Source: Geosiphon pyriformis (lineage: Eukaryota; Glomeromycota; Glomeromycetes; Archaeosporales; Geosiphonaceae). Taken from it: a DNA stretch of 64,000 nucleotides. The position numbers and the translations under genes were made by a program. The stretch is taken from assembly GCA_016748015.1 (NCBI GenBank), contig JAAOMT010000697.1, positions 665,145 through 729,144 of the forward strand, in the 5' to 3' direction. The notes beneath the pieces were generated by a model that worked only from the letters and a program-made list of their open reading frames with translations, was not told where the DNA came from and ran no database searches. This document shows positions 44,281 to 56,159 of this stretch, piece after piece (the stretch's first letter is position 1; each line of letters opens with the position of its first letter).

Positions 44281-44874
44281 TTCTGGTTATCTTTTTTTAT
44301 TTACAGATGGTTCTCTGAATGGGCTGGGTACTCTGTTTTTTTTGAGGACATTAATTTGGGTTTGGATGTGAGGGTTTCCAGATTAATTTCTTTTACAATG
44401 GTGAAATTACAGGCCATTGCTCTGGCTCTTAAGTGTGTTCTTCCTTCTTATTCGGTCAACTTGTTTTCGAACAGCCAAGCTGCTTTAGATGCATGCAAGT
44501 CAGAATCCTTATTGACTTATCCAGATTTCAGAAATTGGTGTTGGATCAAGTGTCGCCATGTTACTGATGTTATTTGATACAAAAATTTGAATGTTAATTG
44601 GATTAAAGTTAGAAATTATTCTGATGTTTTGGGAAATGAGCATGCTGATGCTCTTGCTGGAGCTGCTGCATTCTCTAATATGCATCTTCCTCACATGATT
44701 AATGAACATTTTCTCAAGGCTGGTGATATTACAGTGTCTGGCAATTCTAGGCATTTTGTTCATGACATTTTCCGATCTGTTCACTGTGCACACTGGGAGG
44801 TTGGTTCCAGGTCTCAAGTTTTGGTAGATAGTCTATGTGCTAATGTTGATTGGTCTAAATTTTCTTTGGTTTAG
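44281..44874 (+). pseudogene. LINE-1 RNase H domain
   Basis: FTDGSLNGLG (first catalytic Asp) at about 44299-44330, one frameshift near 44340, then DVRVSRLISFTMVKLQAIALAL (Glu position), LFSNSQAALDA and GNEHADALAGAAAF (final Asp). One TGA at about 44575 replaces Trp. RNase H in non-LTR elements removes template RNA during target-primed synthesis. Confidence 0.85.
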
Positions 44875-44879
44875 CATCC

Positions 44880-45560
44880 GGATTTTCATATGGCTGCTGG
44901 TTTTACTAGTGCTTGGACTGCTGGCTTGCAGACATATTTTATGAAGACATTGTATCATCATCTTTCAATTGCTGTGCATAAGCATCTATATAATAAAAGT
45001 TACCCCAGTGTAATATGTCTATTTTGTGGTAATGTTGAGGTTTGGACCATGTGTTTTTTTGTCCATTTGATGCTGCTGGTCATGCTTAGTTGGTGGAGGT
45101 TTATGCATCTGCTTGGAAGGCATACTCAGGCTTATCTCGCTTTTCTTTATGTGTTTTGTAGTTGCTTTCTACTTGCTTCTCTGATGTTGGTGTTGGTATA
45201 GCTCTATGTAAGGGCTTCATTTTCAAGGAGTGGTATTGTAAATCTGTTGCTGTTTTTAAAGATTCTAAGATTACAGTTCGGAATATTGTGGCCTTTGTGC
45301 ATGAATTTTGTCTTGTGTTTCGTGATAATGTTTGGCTAGTACATGCTAAGCACTAGGCAGTTATGGAGAAAGGTGGCATGATTCCACGTGATAGTTCTGT
45401 TCCTGTTTCTGTCTCTAGTCTTTTTTTGGTGCTCTCGGCTGGCATGGTTATGTTGTTAAGTGTTGTGGATGCATTTAGTGTTTGTTTTGGGTTTCATGAA
45501 TCTTGTTTATTCTTTTCTGGTTTAGGTGACATGGTTTCAGTGCATATAAGTGCCTAGTGT
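44880..45560 (+). pseudogene. LINE-1 C-terminal cysteine region
   Basis: SYPSVICLFCGNVEVW.. is a CxxC start of the gag-like C-terminal knuckle seen in related LINE ORF2 proteins; the rest is frameshifted. After it the frames are hydrophobic and broken. No separate function claimed. Confidence 0.55.
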
Positions 45561-45693
45561 TGTCTTGACTAACCTAAGTGGCTGGTCACATATAGAAAAT
45601 GCATGATTTACATCTAGTTTAGATTATCTGTATGATGTATTGTACTAGGCAGTGTTTGGACCTTATTCATTAAAAAAAAAAAAAAAAAAAAAA

Positions 45694-45904
45694 CTATAAA
45701 CAAAATTATACAAACTATTATGTATCTTAATATATTATTTTTTTTAAAATAAAAACAAAAATAAAAGTAAAATTATTTTTTTTATTTTTTCTATAAAAAT
45801 AGTATTATTAACAAAATTATAAATTATAAATTTTTTAAATAATAATAATAATTTTGGTAAATAACAATTATTATTATATATATAATTTTTTTATTATTAT
45901 TATT
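45694..45904. other. AT-rich spacer between two tail-to-tail LINEs
   Basis: Short AT-rich sequence; the right part (about 45890-45905) is a TAA/ATT run that could be the 3' tail of the minus-strand element beginning at 45905. Confidence 0.6.
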
Positions 45905-48140
45905 AGAGTTTAACAAGCAAGGCCCAACTACTATCTAATGCAATATGACTACATAGGGTCTTAAATTAGATGTAGTTCACACGTTTTCTACATGTAACCA
46001 GTTACTCGAGCCAGTTCAGGCTATACTACATTGATGTACCAGAAGAAAACTTACCCAAAAATAACATCTTTCGAATAACCAAAAACAGAGTTGCACTACA
46101 AAAAACCAATCCAACCAGCCATTCAGCTGTTTTTAAGGCATCAGTTTTAACATCAATAGGCTCATGTTTCCAAAGGAACAACAAGTTAGAAAACACCTTA
46201 TTATCCAAACTAACTGGATGTTCTGAATCACCAAACATATCAATATCCTCCATGCAGCATTCTTTTTTTAAAGAAACCACTTCCCTCCCCAACTTACCAA
46301 CAATCTTACTAAAAAAACCCATATATACCATGATCTCATTGACCTTAAGGCCAAGTTTACTGCTTAAGACCAAATCACCATTAATAAATTGCTCAAACAA
46401 TTTGACCAAGAAACCAATTGGTTTAACAATAGACTCAACCAAAGTAGAAAGCTTAACCAAATCAGATTCCAAAGAAGCCAACTGGAAAGACACTAAAGAA
46501 TCACCAACAATCATAGAAGAGAAAGTAGAAGCCGCCAAGGGAGGAAACTCAGAAGAATCTAGGGAAGTAGAAGCTTTTGCATAAGAAACACCACCCACAA
46601 AACGAGACTTGAAAACCTTGGGAACTTTGGGAGTAGGAGGTGAGGAAATCTTGCAATCCACAGCCAGATGACCCATTTCTTGACACCTAAAGCAGTGCTG
46701 GCAGCCAGAAGTTTTCCACCAGATACAACATTTCCTTAGAGTACCAGTCTTGACTACAGCAGAATCCAAATCGCCTTGAGAGTCAAATGTAACCAAAGCA
46801 AACTGGGAATAACAACCAGAATCAGAAGAACGAAAGATGAAACATGTTTGATCACCAATCTGAGAAATCATATTACTGATTTCAAAGATGATACAGCCAG
46901 AAGGAAGGTTGACCAATTTGGCCTTAAACTTATTACAAGACAAAATAGTCTCATTTTGATTCACTAAAGGGAGGATTCTAATACTATCCTTGCCCATCAA
47001 GACTGACCAATGCTTCAAGACAGACACAGCAGAGTCTGACTTTTCAAAATAAACCACCACATACTGCTAAATGTCAGCAGGCTTCAGCACAACACGAGTA
47101 ACACTACCAAATACACTGAGAGCCAACTTAACATCAGCAGCAAACACACCCAAAGATACATCATGCAGTACAACAGCAGCAGGAAGGGAACCAGATTCAG
47201 AAACCACCAAAGACTTGGCAATTTTGAGAGTGGCCAAACAAATAGAGCTTGTAAGCTCAACCAGAAACGCAGCTTCCAAAGACTGTTGAGAAGCAAACTC
47301 CACACAGAAAAGCTTCACATTGTCTTTTGAAACAGATTTAGCACCCAAGAAACCATGCACAGACTGAAAAACAGTCTTAACATGAGCCAATTTGATCTTA
47401 AAAGTAGCACCAAGCACCAGAGTAGAGGCCACCCACCCAGCAAACCTTTGACGACTAGTAATAGTTTCTCAAACACCACCAGAAGTAGCACCAAAAACTA
47501 GAGAAGGAGATGAATCAGTTTCTATTTGATTAGCCCAGTTCTCAAAAACAGGTGACCCAACAGGAGGAGATTGTTTTGCTTCTAAAACTGGCAATAATCT
47601 GTTGGAAGACACCACATTTGGCAACACAGCCAGTGGTTGATCTTGGCCTATCTTGGATGACATGCCAGATGATGCTATGGAGATCTCATTGGGAACCACA
47701 AAGGGGTTCGGTGTAACAATAGCAGAGGCAAGCGACTGCCCCCACTTTTCTGAACTTTTGGTCTTTTTGACCATTTTTTTTGAAGAAAAAGTGCTAGCAG
47801 CACCAGATGTTGAAGCTATAAAGAGAAATACCAGCTTATTTACTGGTCTATTATTAAAAACTTTTGGGCTTTTGGTTGGGGTGGAGGCAACACTGGGACT
47901 AATCCAGGTGTATCTCTTTAAGGGGACTTTGACTGATGAGAAACCAGCCAAAGATAAGGAAGTTGCTTTAGTGGCTACCAAAAGCAGCTTATCACGATTA
48001 CTGGGTAAGGGAAAGGCTTCTAAAACGTTTTGTCTAGTTGCTTTTACAACAGAAAGAGCTCCTCTGATTGAAATTTTATTAGATATCTCAGAACAGATAT
48101 TAGGTGCAGCTTTTTTACTCTTTGCTCTGGTCATGGTCAT
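45905..48140 (-). mobile_element. ORF1-only LINE derivative (no RT)
   Basis: The ORF1 at 48140-46026 runs directly into a 3' UTR (46025-45905) that is homologous to the 3' end of LINE-1 (45560-45670): shared TTACATSTAGAAAAYG-like, ACATCTARTTTA and GGRCCTT blocks. Endonuclease, RT and RNase H are absent. It ends at a (TAA)n run. This layout resembles the mammalian HAL1 elements (ORF1 plus LINE 3' end). Confidence 0.7.
46026..48140 (-). pseudogene. LINE ORF1 protein with zinc knuckle
   Basis: A 704-codon frame from ATG at 48140 to TAG near 46026 with only two stops, TGA at 47471-47469 and TAG at 47069-47067; both lie where the frame suggests Trp (..GG-stop-ETITSRQRFAGW, ..ADI-stop-QYVVVYF). 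No frameshift. N-terminus basic (MTMTRAKSKKAAP), Ser/Pro/Thr-rich to about residue 220, then an RRM-like block (ATFKIKLAHVKTVFQS.., KLFCVEFASQQSLEAAF), zinc knuckle CFRCQEMGHLAVDC (about 46696-46652), and a C-terminal coiled-coil-like stretch. Binds element RNA in the particle, by analogy with other LINE ORF1 proteins. Confidence 0.85.
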
Positions 48141-48854
48141 AAAATTAAAGAAACAAAGAGTTTTTCATATATAATTACAAACTATAATATATATATAAAT
48201 ATATAAATTATTAATAAATTGTAAAAAAATATTTAAAAATAAGAAAAATAATAATAATAAATTATTATTATTATTATTATTTTAAGTAATAACCAACTTG
48301 TTGTAAATTTTATTTAAAACACAATAAACAAAAATTAAAAATTTTAATTTAATTATTAAAAAATAAAACAAAAATAAAAAATTATTTAAAAAGATTATAA
48401 AAGTAAAACATAATAGAATTTATTTATTTAATTACAGTTATTATAAAAATAATTTTTCTAAACAATATAACAATTTTTATTACTTAATTAATATTATAAT
48501 AAAAATAAAATTAAACAATAAAATTAATAACTTTTTAATTAAACAAAATATAATATAAAAGATTAATAATATATGTTTTAAAAAAAAAATTTGAAATATT
48601 AATAATAAATATGTAAAAACTATAAAAATAAACATAATTTAAAAAATTAATAATAAATATTTTAAAATAAATATAATTTATGTATTTTTTATACATAATT
48701 AATTATTTAAGTATTTAATATATATATATATAAACTAATTATTTATTATAAAAATATAATAAAAAGTTGGTTTAATATAATACTTTTTTAAATTAACAAA
48801 AAACTTATATATATATTTAAATTTTATTTTTATTTTTTATTTTTTTATTACATA
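48141..48854. other. AT-rich spacer
   Basis: Almost pure A/T with TA and TTA repeats. Nothing recognised. Confidence 0.7.
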
Positions 48855-51800
48855 TTATGAATATGACCCAACTATTATCTAATATAATATAACTATTCAA
48901 AATTCTAAATTAAATGTGAATTATACACTTGCTATATATAACCAGCCACCCAGCTAATTAAAACTATACTATATGACAATATTAATAATAATATTTCTTA
49001 TTACACTAACAAAAAACAAATAATCTGCTTTTAAACTAAAATTGATAGTATAACTTTCTTTTATCTTTAGCAACCTTATTATACTATTTGAAATCTTAAC
49101 AGAAAGACCATAAATAATATCAAATAAGAAGTTATCTCTATACAATAAATCTCTACAATTCATATCTGTCTAAAGTTTTAAATTAGACACATAAATTTAC
49201 TCTTTATAACTAATAACCAGGCTGTATACAAAATCAACCACCTTAATTGCAACAAAATTAGCATTTTCAAAAACTGTCTTGGCTTTTACTAATCAGATCT
49301 CAAACATGAATCTCTTATACAAAACAATATATAAACTTATGTCAAGAACACATAAAACCAATAATTAAAGAACTACAAATAAGACCAAAGATGCTACTAT
49401 TAAAGACTTCTAAAAAGAAGAGCATTTATCCAATAAATCTTAATAAGTAAACAAATCCAAGCCACAACTAAAACTGTGATCCAAAAACTCTATTTTCCTA
49501 TAGTATATATATAATACACTTGGATAATTATAATTGTATAAGTGTTTCCTAACTGTTACAGATAATTTTTTATGAACTGTTTTTATTAAATATGTATACA
49601 GGCCAGTTATTTGTTTGCTTATATAGCCAGCCACTATATGAGAATTAAGATACTAAACCAAAATAGTGAGCTTCTAATTAATGTTACCAATACACAAAAA
49701 ATCTATAACATTAACACCAAATCCAACTTTCCATTAAAAATATCTTATAATACTGTATGTATTTTTAATAAAATATTGAGCATTGTCTGAAATTACCATA
49801 TTATTAGTTAATAAAATTTTTTTCTAAACATACATTGGAAGAATAATCTCCAAAAATACAGTCTGATTAGCAAGCTTATCAGCAATCTCATTGTTCAATA
49901 CACTAAAATGATTTTTTATCTTTGTTCAATTTACAAAAATTCTTTTATTCTTAATTAAATTGTTAATATATTAACACTTAATTCAACACTTATTGTAAAA
50001 ATTAGATGCCACCAACTTCAACTTAGCTTAATATATATCTATAGAAGTCTGACTATCAAAAAAGATTATAATGTTGAAAAAAGCTAGAACATATTCAAAA
50101 GTCAGTATTATAGTTTACAATTCAGCCAGTATTAATGACAGCAAACCATAAATTTCTATTTTTATGCCTAGACTCAGATCAAAAAAGTAAATAGCAGTAC
50201 TATCAACCACTTCAAAAGATCCAAATTTCTTAATAGAGCCATCAATATATACTGAGATCTTAGGCAAAGACACATTTTTTAACTGAAAATAAACAGCACA
50301 AAAACTACTTACATCAAACACATTTGTATTAAAACTGGAGCCAGAAGCAGATTAAAGATTATAAACCAGACTATTATCCTTAATGAATTCTAAAACCTGT
50401 ATAAACCAAAAAAAAATTAGACCTTTGGGATTCAACTACTTTCAATAACAAAAATCTTTCTAGTAAAAGCACATTATATGATTATTCAAAAATTAATTTG
50501 CAAATATTATGCCAAAATACTTAAGAGACTTATAAATCTAAAAATATTTAACTTAACCCAAAATATCTATTACAGAAATCTTATCTTTGAAGTGAAAAGC
50601 ATTGAACAAATTATTGTACAAACAAATTCAATTGTGCAAAAAGATTCAAGCAATACTAACAAGAAAGTTGTTTACCAAATTGACTTTTAATTTAACTGGA
50701 AACCAAAGAAGATTACAAAAAACTCACCCTAATATCTGCAAATTCAACAATTTATGTTGAAAAAGCCAACCAAAAATACCATAAGCATTGGCAAAGTACA
50801 ATATTAATACTACTTTCCCTTCCACTTGAATCTGATTAAAAGGCTTTAAGTTGTATAGAAATAAATAGTACATAGTCTTATTAGGAAAATTGTTTAATAG
50901 ATTGGCTTTGGTCTTTAAGCCTTTTCTAATTAAACAGTCTTATATATCACATGTGCTTTTGTTAATAAAGCTGAACTAAGTTTATATTTAACAATTGGCT
51001 GCAAAACTACAAAAACCAAATAAAAAAATTGTTTGTCCAAAATGGTTTTACATAAAACCATTGACACAAAAAACTTTACATTTGAATTAGTCTTTTTTAA
51101 GCTTGAATAAAAGAATTTTTTGGTTAATAAAAAGATGTCCAAATATTAATAAACTTTACTAGTCTTAGCAATTAAAATAAAAGAACTACTTATACTCAAA
51201 AAAACATTATTAGATCTTGAGTTTATTGGAATCGCCACTTTTTTTTCTGTATTTATTAAAATGTCTATAATGTTAAAAAATTTGTTAGCAATGTTCAGAA
51301 TGTTTTGTGTTATTGTATAACAATTGTTAATCCAAATCATATCATCCATAAAAACACCAGCAGCCAGATATAAAGTTATATTTATATTTGTCTTAACTTT
51401 ACCAGTTCTGAAAATAAACTTAGAATCCATATAGTATTTATAAACTGAATTGTGTTTTTTTATCTTATACAAAAGAAGATCATAAAAAATTCTTCAAAGA
51501 AGAAGTTAAAAAACTTCTTTCTAATTTAAGTCATCATGTACTATATAACTATCAAACAAACTGAAATCTATTATTACTCTATTTCTATGACCATTGTAAA
51601 TATGACCAAAAAATCTAATAAATTTATCACATATTTTAATCCTTCTCAAACACTTTTTCAAATGTAATTATTTTACTAAATCATAAGCTTTTCTTATGTC
51701 CTAAAGTACCAATCACATCTCTTTGCCTTTTTCCAAGATATTTTTTATTATAGATCTAACAGCAAAGATAGAAAAATGAGTTAAAGTGTTTCTCAATACT

Positions 51801-52218
51801 GAAAAATTGTTTTCTTACAGAACATTATACTTGCTACAGACCTCAAATATTCAATTAAACAAAACTTTTGAAAAATTTTTTTTTGTAGTTTTAATAAAAG
51901 CAATTGGTTTAGTATTTATTAAAACTCTTTTTTATTTATAAGACTTTAGAATTATTAACACTCAAGCTTTTCTTTAAACATTAAGAACAGATTCAATCTT
52001 CAAACACAAATTAAATAGACTCAAAAAAAATTTCAGAACATACTTATTATATTGTTTTCATATTTCATTGAAGATACCAAACAGTTTAATAGTTTTGTTA
52101 TTAAAAAGTATATTAACTATTAATAAAAACTTATCATGACCAATAAGCCTCATAACACTAGAAAACATATCATTCTTAATATACTTAAGAAGTGCAAACT
52201 GTCTTTCCTAATGAACAG
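48855..52218 (-). pseudogene. LINE-4: decayed non-LTR retrotransposon, RT and RNase H
   Basis: Minus strand. RT at about 52200-51100: FMDDMIW at 51352-51341 with ..QNILNIANKFF.., aligning with FVDDIIW and HILNIASEFF of LINE-1, and VAIPINSRS matching VAIPINCKV. RNase H around 50330-50000 with VYIDGSIKKFGS and LGIKIEIYGLLS. The 3' UTR at 48975-48855 is homologous to the tails at 46025-45905 and 10890-10770. Many stops and AT-rich. The 5' end is cut at 52218 by the LTR of element 3. Confidence 0.82.
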
Positions 52219-53099
52219 TATTACTCATAAAAAGAAAAACAGATATAGGGAGAATAGTAAACCAATAAGTGAATAGTATATAACACATGAGCACATTGCT
52301 CAGCAATGTAGAGCAATGATAGAAATTATGGTACATTGCTCAGTAATATGGAGCAATATCAGAAAATACAGCATATTGCTCAACAATGTAGAGCAATGTT
52401 AGAAAATTAGAGCACATTGTTTAACAATGTAAGCATTGCTCAAAAAATTATAGCACATCACTCAGGAATGTGAATGATCTTATAGAACATCAATTATGTA
52501 TATATAGTGGTAGTGTTAGAAATAGAAAGATAAAAATCCTTCAGTTAGAAATCTTCCATCCACAAATATTAAATAAATAAATCATTTACTATCCAAATCC
52601 ACTCTCCACTATCAATACTTTATGTTGATAGTAATTGATACCTAATCATGCTGGAACAATAGCTCTTGATTACAGCTATTGATGAGATACTAATGTGCAT
52701 ATCACCTTGGCTCATTTCTTTATTTTCTTTTATTTCTTTCTTTGATTTTTACTGTTGTATACTAACTGATTAAGGATTAAAGCATTGAGTAATTGACATC
52801 ATGGATAGCCTGGTAAAAGATCCAGAAATAAGGGTAAAATTATATATATATTAATAGATAACTTACCAGAAGGGCATGACTATTAGAATAAACTGGCCAC
52901 TAAGCTGAAGACAGAAATTGGGAACACAACTCACCAACCAACTACATTATCATTAAATCTCTGTCCATTATACAAAGGACTCAACTTTAAAACCTTCAGA
53001 TACAATTAATGTACCAGTATTACCAGCATTGTCAAGATATTGAACACTAAGTTACAGATTTGTTATTTGATTTGAGACTCCAAATAATCATCTTTAACA
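52219..53099 (+). repeat. Element 3, 5' LTR
   Basis: 881 bp, TATTACTC start, CTTTAACA end. From the TATA box on it matches the other family-A LTRs, but its U3 carries a different repeat: about five units of GCACATTGCTCAGCAATG-like sequence (52285-52480) in place of the GGATTCC repeats. Confidence 0.88.
52285..52480 (+). repeat. U3 tandem repeats, ATTGCTCAGCAATG type
   Basis: About five units of roughly 40 bp, each with a near-palindrome (CATTGCTCAGCAATG, then GAGCAATG). Only this LTR has them among the family-A LTRs here. Confidence 0.8.
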
Positions 53100-53100
53100 T

Positions 53101-53144
53101 TTGGTACTCCCTGTAAGGTATAATTCTACAGAGAACAGCACCAA
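53101..53144 (+). promoter_or_regulatory. Element 3 primer-binding hairpin
   Basis: Starts TTGGTACT (one change from TTGGTGCT), ends AGCACCAA. Inner stem CTGTA with TACAG is perfect, loop AGGTATAATTC. Confidence 0.7.
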
Positions 53145-53149
53145 CCATA

Positions 53150-54700
53150 ATTATTCAAACAGTAGCAGAATCTGAAGAAATAGGAACAAACCATTTAGGA
53201 TTTGCAAAATCTTTATTTCAATACTATCACACTCATTTTGAATTAACAAATAATAGTTGGCCAACTGAATCAGCTTTCAATTGCTATGTCAACGAAAGAA
53301 TAGTATATCACTTAAGAGACCAAGGAGATCCAGAATTCACCTTCAACAATTTCTTCAGTGAATTATTTCAAAGTACCACTCTTCTACAAAATTACCTATT
53401 TGCACTCCTAATTACAGAAATAAACAGAGAAATTAAAAAATACACCAAACAGAAATTTCTTATCACTTTGCAGACAAAGACAAAGGAAGGCTACAAACAC
53501 CAGCAAGAACACCAAAGCAAATCCAACTACTTACTTGAAAAAAACAAAGATTTGATTTACCTGCTAATCCATCATATTACCACACACCCAAAAGCATTAT
53601 CAATATAATAAACACAGCTACAACAAGTGCAACAATGCCACTAAACAGAATCTCATTCTAAAGTAAACAAAAAAAGACAGAGTTATTAGGAACATATGAC
53701 AATTATTTTGAGAGATTTAAATCACAATTCCCAACATTATTAGGAATTTGATCACCACTACCACAACCAAATTTTGGAGCCATTAGTCTTTGGGAAATAA
53801 CCAACTCCAAGGAAGAAGAAAGTAGCAATTGGGAAGTTAATAAGCAAAACCTGATCCTAGAACATTCAGAAATTAAAACTCTGGTTAATCAAACTCTGGA
53901 AAATCAGAATAATCAAAATTCTGATGTAATTAATCAGCACTTACCTCCAGTAATCATAATTAATCTACTACCAGCTCCACCAAATGCCCAACAGCAACAA
54001 CAGCCACAACTGCTACCTCAACAACAAATTCAGCAGCAACCACAACCCAACTTAGATTCAATGGCATATGCACCAATAGCCAAACTCAAAAAATTCACTG
54101 GCAAAGAGAACAACACTCAAATATGGCTAAATGATGTGGAAAAAGCCATTGCAGCTAATAAATGGAATGACACTAGAGCCATGCAAGCCATCTCATATTT
54201 TTTCCAGAATACTGCCAATTCATGGTACCAAAGCCTGGTCAACAAATCCCAAGATTTCAATGCATTCAAAATTGAGTTCTTAAGATACTTCAGCAACAAT
54301 AACAGTATTAACAGGCTAGCAAACACATTCACTACTATCAAACAAAGAGAAAATGAAGCAATTACTACTTATTTAGGACACTTCTACAGGAATCTGCACC
54401 AGATCCAAGTTATTAATGCCAATTATTTCACAGTGGTCCAGATCTTAAATCAGTTTATTCATGGATTATGCAGTAGCATTTTGTAACACATATGTTCATT
54501 GCATCCTATCAATCTGCAAGCAGCCATCACAAATGCCCAAGATTTTAAAGCCGCTGAACTCGAAGCTAAATACACCCAAGCTATTAACTTAGTAATGAAT
54601 GGATCATCTGAATTGGATTCCAAATTGAAACAATTTAGTAATTCCATCAATCAGAAATTAAAAAAATACTTAGCTGACAATCATGCAATTTATTAACCAC
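53150..54700 (+). pseudogene. Element 3 gag (N-terminal part and capsid)
   Basis: Frame begins GTAGCAGAATC where element A has ATG. The shared TGA is at 53749; here the following SLWEIT still has Trp where other copies have stops. The capsid domain 54061-54486 is open: WLNDVEKAIAANKWNDTRAMQ, WYQSLVNKSQDFNAFK, FTTIKQRENEAITTYL. Its TAA at 54484 replaces Gln. Confidence 0.8.
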
Positions 54701-54798
54701 CACAATGACACAATAATTCTGGAAACCCAAATTGTTTCCAGAATCAGTTACATCCATCATTATCAACCAATTAACAGTGACAACAAAAAATGCATGTT

Positions 54799-55130
54799 TG
54801 CCACTATTGTGATAAACAAAGACATCTACAAATCGATTGTTGCCATTGCTTAAATAACCAATAATTGGGAAATTAATATTGAAACCCCAATTACCAGTTT
54901 CAAATTCTAAATAACCTACCAAACTCAGAGCCATATCATCAGAATTACATACCTATAACACAGCCACTTTATCATCCACCAGTATATCAAGCACCAATTT
55001 ATCAACTGACAACACTGACAATTTATTAGCTGCAGTCACAACTCATTTATCAGCTGCAGTCTCAGGTAATTTATTAGCCCCAACAAATTCAAATACTGCC
55101 ACAGAACTTACCTCAAAACAAAACCCAAAG
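54799..55130 (+). pseudogene. Element 3 gag zinc knuckle and YQ-rich tail
   Basis: CHYCDKQRHLQIDC (54799-54840), spacing CxxCx4Hx4C kept, Gly changed to Asp. Followed by the IYQ/QP-rich tail with stops. Confidence 0.75.
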
Positions 55131-55227
55131 GCTAAGATTAACCCAACAAAGCTGGAGATTGTTAATGGTAATTCATCAACTGATCCCCAGTTCTTCCACA
55201 TAATCAGCAAGATCTTGACAATAGAAT

Positions 55228-55773
55228 TTGGGCACTGGGTATGCCCAAAACCTGAATTTTCAGAACTATTTAAGTCTCCTGGTTACCACAAAAGATGCCC
55301 AACCCAATAATCCAGAAACCAACCAACAACCAACACTTACTAGCAACATTCCGCCAGCTACTATTACTGAAAACGAATCATTGGACACTATCTTCCTGTT
55401 TAAACTTGAAGAACCGTCGACCACACCATTATTTAATGGAGCCACTCTAAAAGAAAAACCTATTATGGCCATATATACTGATGCCAAAGTTGATGGCCAC
55501 TCCATCAAACTGATCCTAAACAGTAGATCAGCTGGCAGCATTATTACAAAACAACTCATAGACCAATTAAGTTACCAAGTTGATTGTGCTGCCAGTGCCA
55601 GGATTATAACCACTAATGGAACAACAAAAACTCCCATTGGTGAGATCAACAACTTCCCCATCGAAGTCAATAGTATCATGGTCCCAATCAAAGTACTGGT
55701 TATGGAAGCCACCCAATACCAAGCACTTATTGGAAATAATTGGTTATCCAAAACCAATGTGTTATTTGATTGA
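55228..55773 (+). pseudogene. Element 3 aspartic protease
   Basis: 181 open codons. The active site reads LILNSRSAGSII, so the catalytic Asp (to Asn) and Gly (to Arg) are lost. Downstream TKTPIGEINNFPIEV and EATQYQALIGNNWL as in the other copies. Confidence 0.8.
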
Positions 55774-56159
55774 AATATGCAAAAGCTTCAAATTAGCCAG
55801 AATGAACACACACACATATCAGCCATGTGTGGCTATTTCAAGACCACCAACTTGACAACTCCACTTATCAAATTTGAGGAAGAGGAGAAGAAACCTACCT
55901 AAGAAGCCTACCAAGTTTTCTGAACTAACACTAAACACAATGAGCTGCTGCCAGTACCTTTGTGGGACAACAACAGCAAAAAAAGCAGAGTGAAGAACTT
56001 ACCTGAAAAGCCAACCAAGCCTGGAAAACCAACAATGACCAGAAAGAACAAATAAATTGGTAATGGAAAGAAGACAAAAAAAAAAAGGAAAGGAGAAAAA
56101 AGAAAAACCAACAACCAACAGCAACCCCACTTATAATTCCTATACTACACTCCACCAAT

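Larger units (their letters stand above)
41649..45693 (+). mobile_element. LINE-1: 5'-truncated non-LTR retrotransposon with poly(A) tail
   Basis: Contains the segment after the endonuclease, RT, RNase H, a C-terminal cysteine region and a 3' UTR ending CATT followed by about 22 A residues (45672-45693). No ORF1 or endonuclease is present, so it is 5'-truncated, as is common for LINEs. Composition is clearly less AT-rich than the surrounding DNA and the older LINE copies. Confidence 0.9.

Noticed and set aside
47653-48174. 173-codon plus-strand ORF
   Set aside because: Lies antisense to the LINE ORF1 frame, which has the zinc knuckle and the longer continuous frame.
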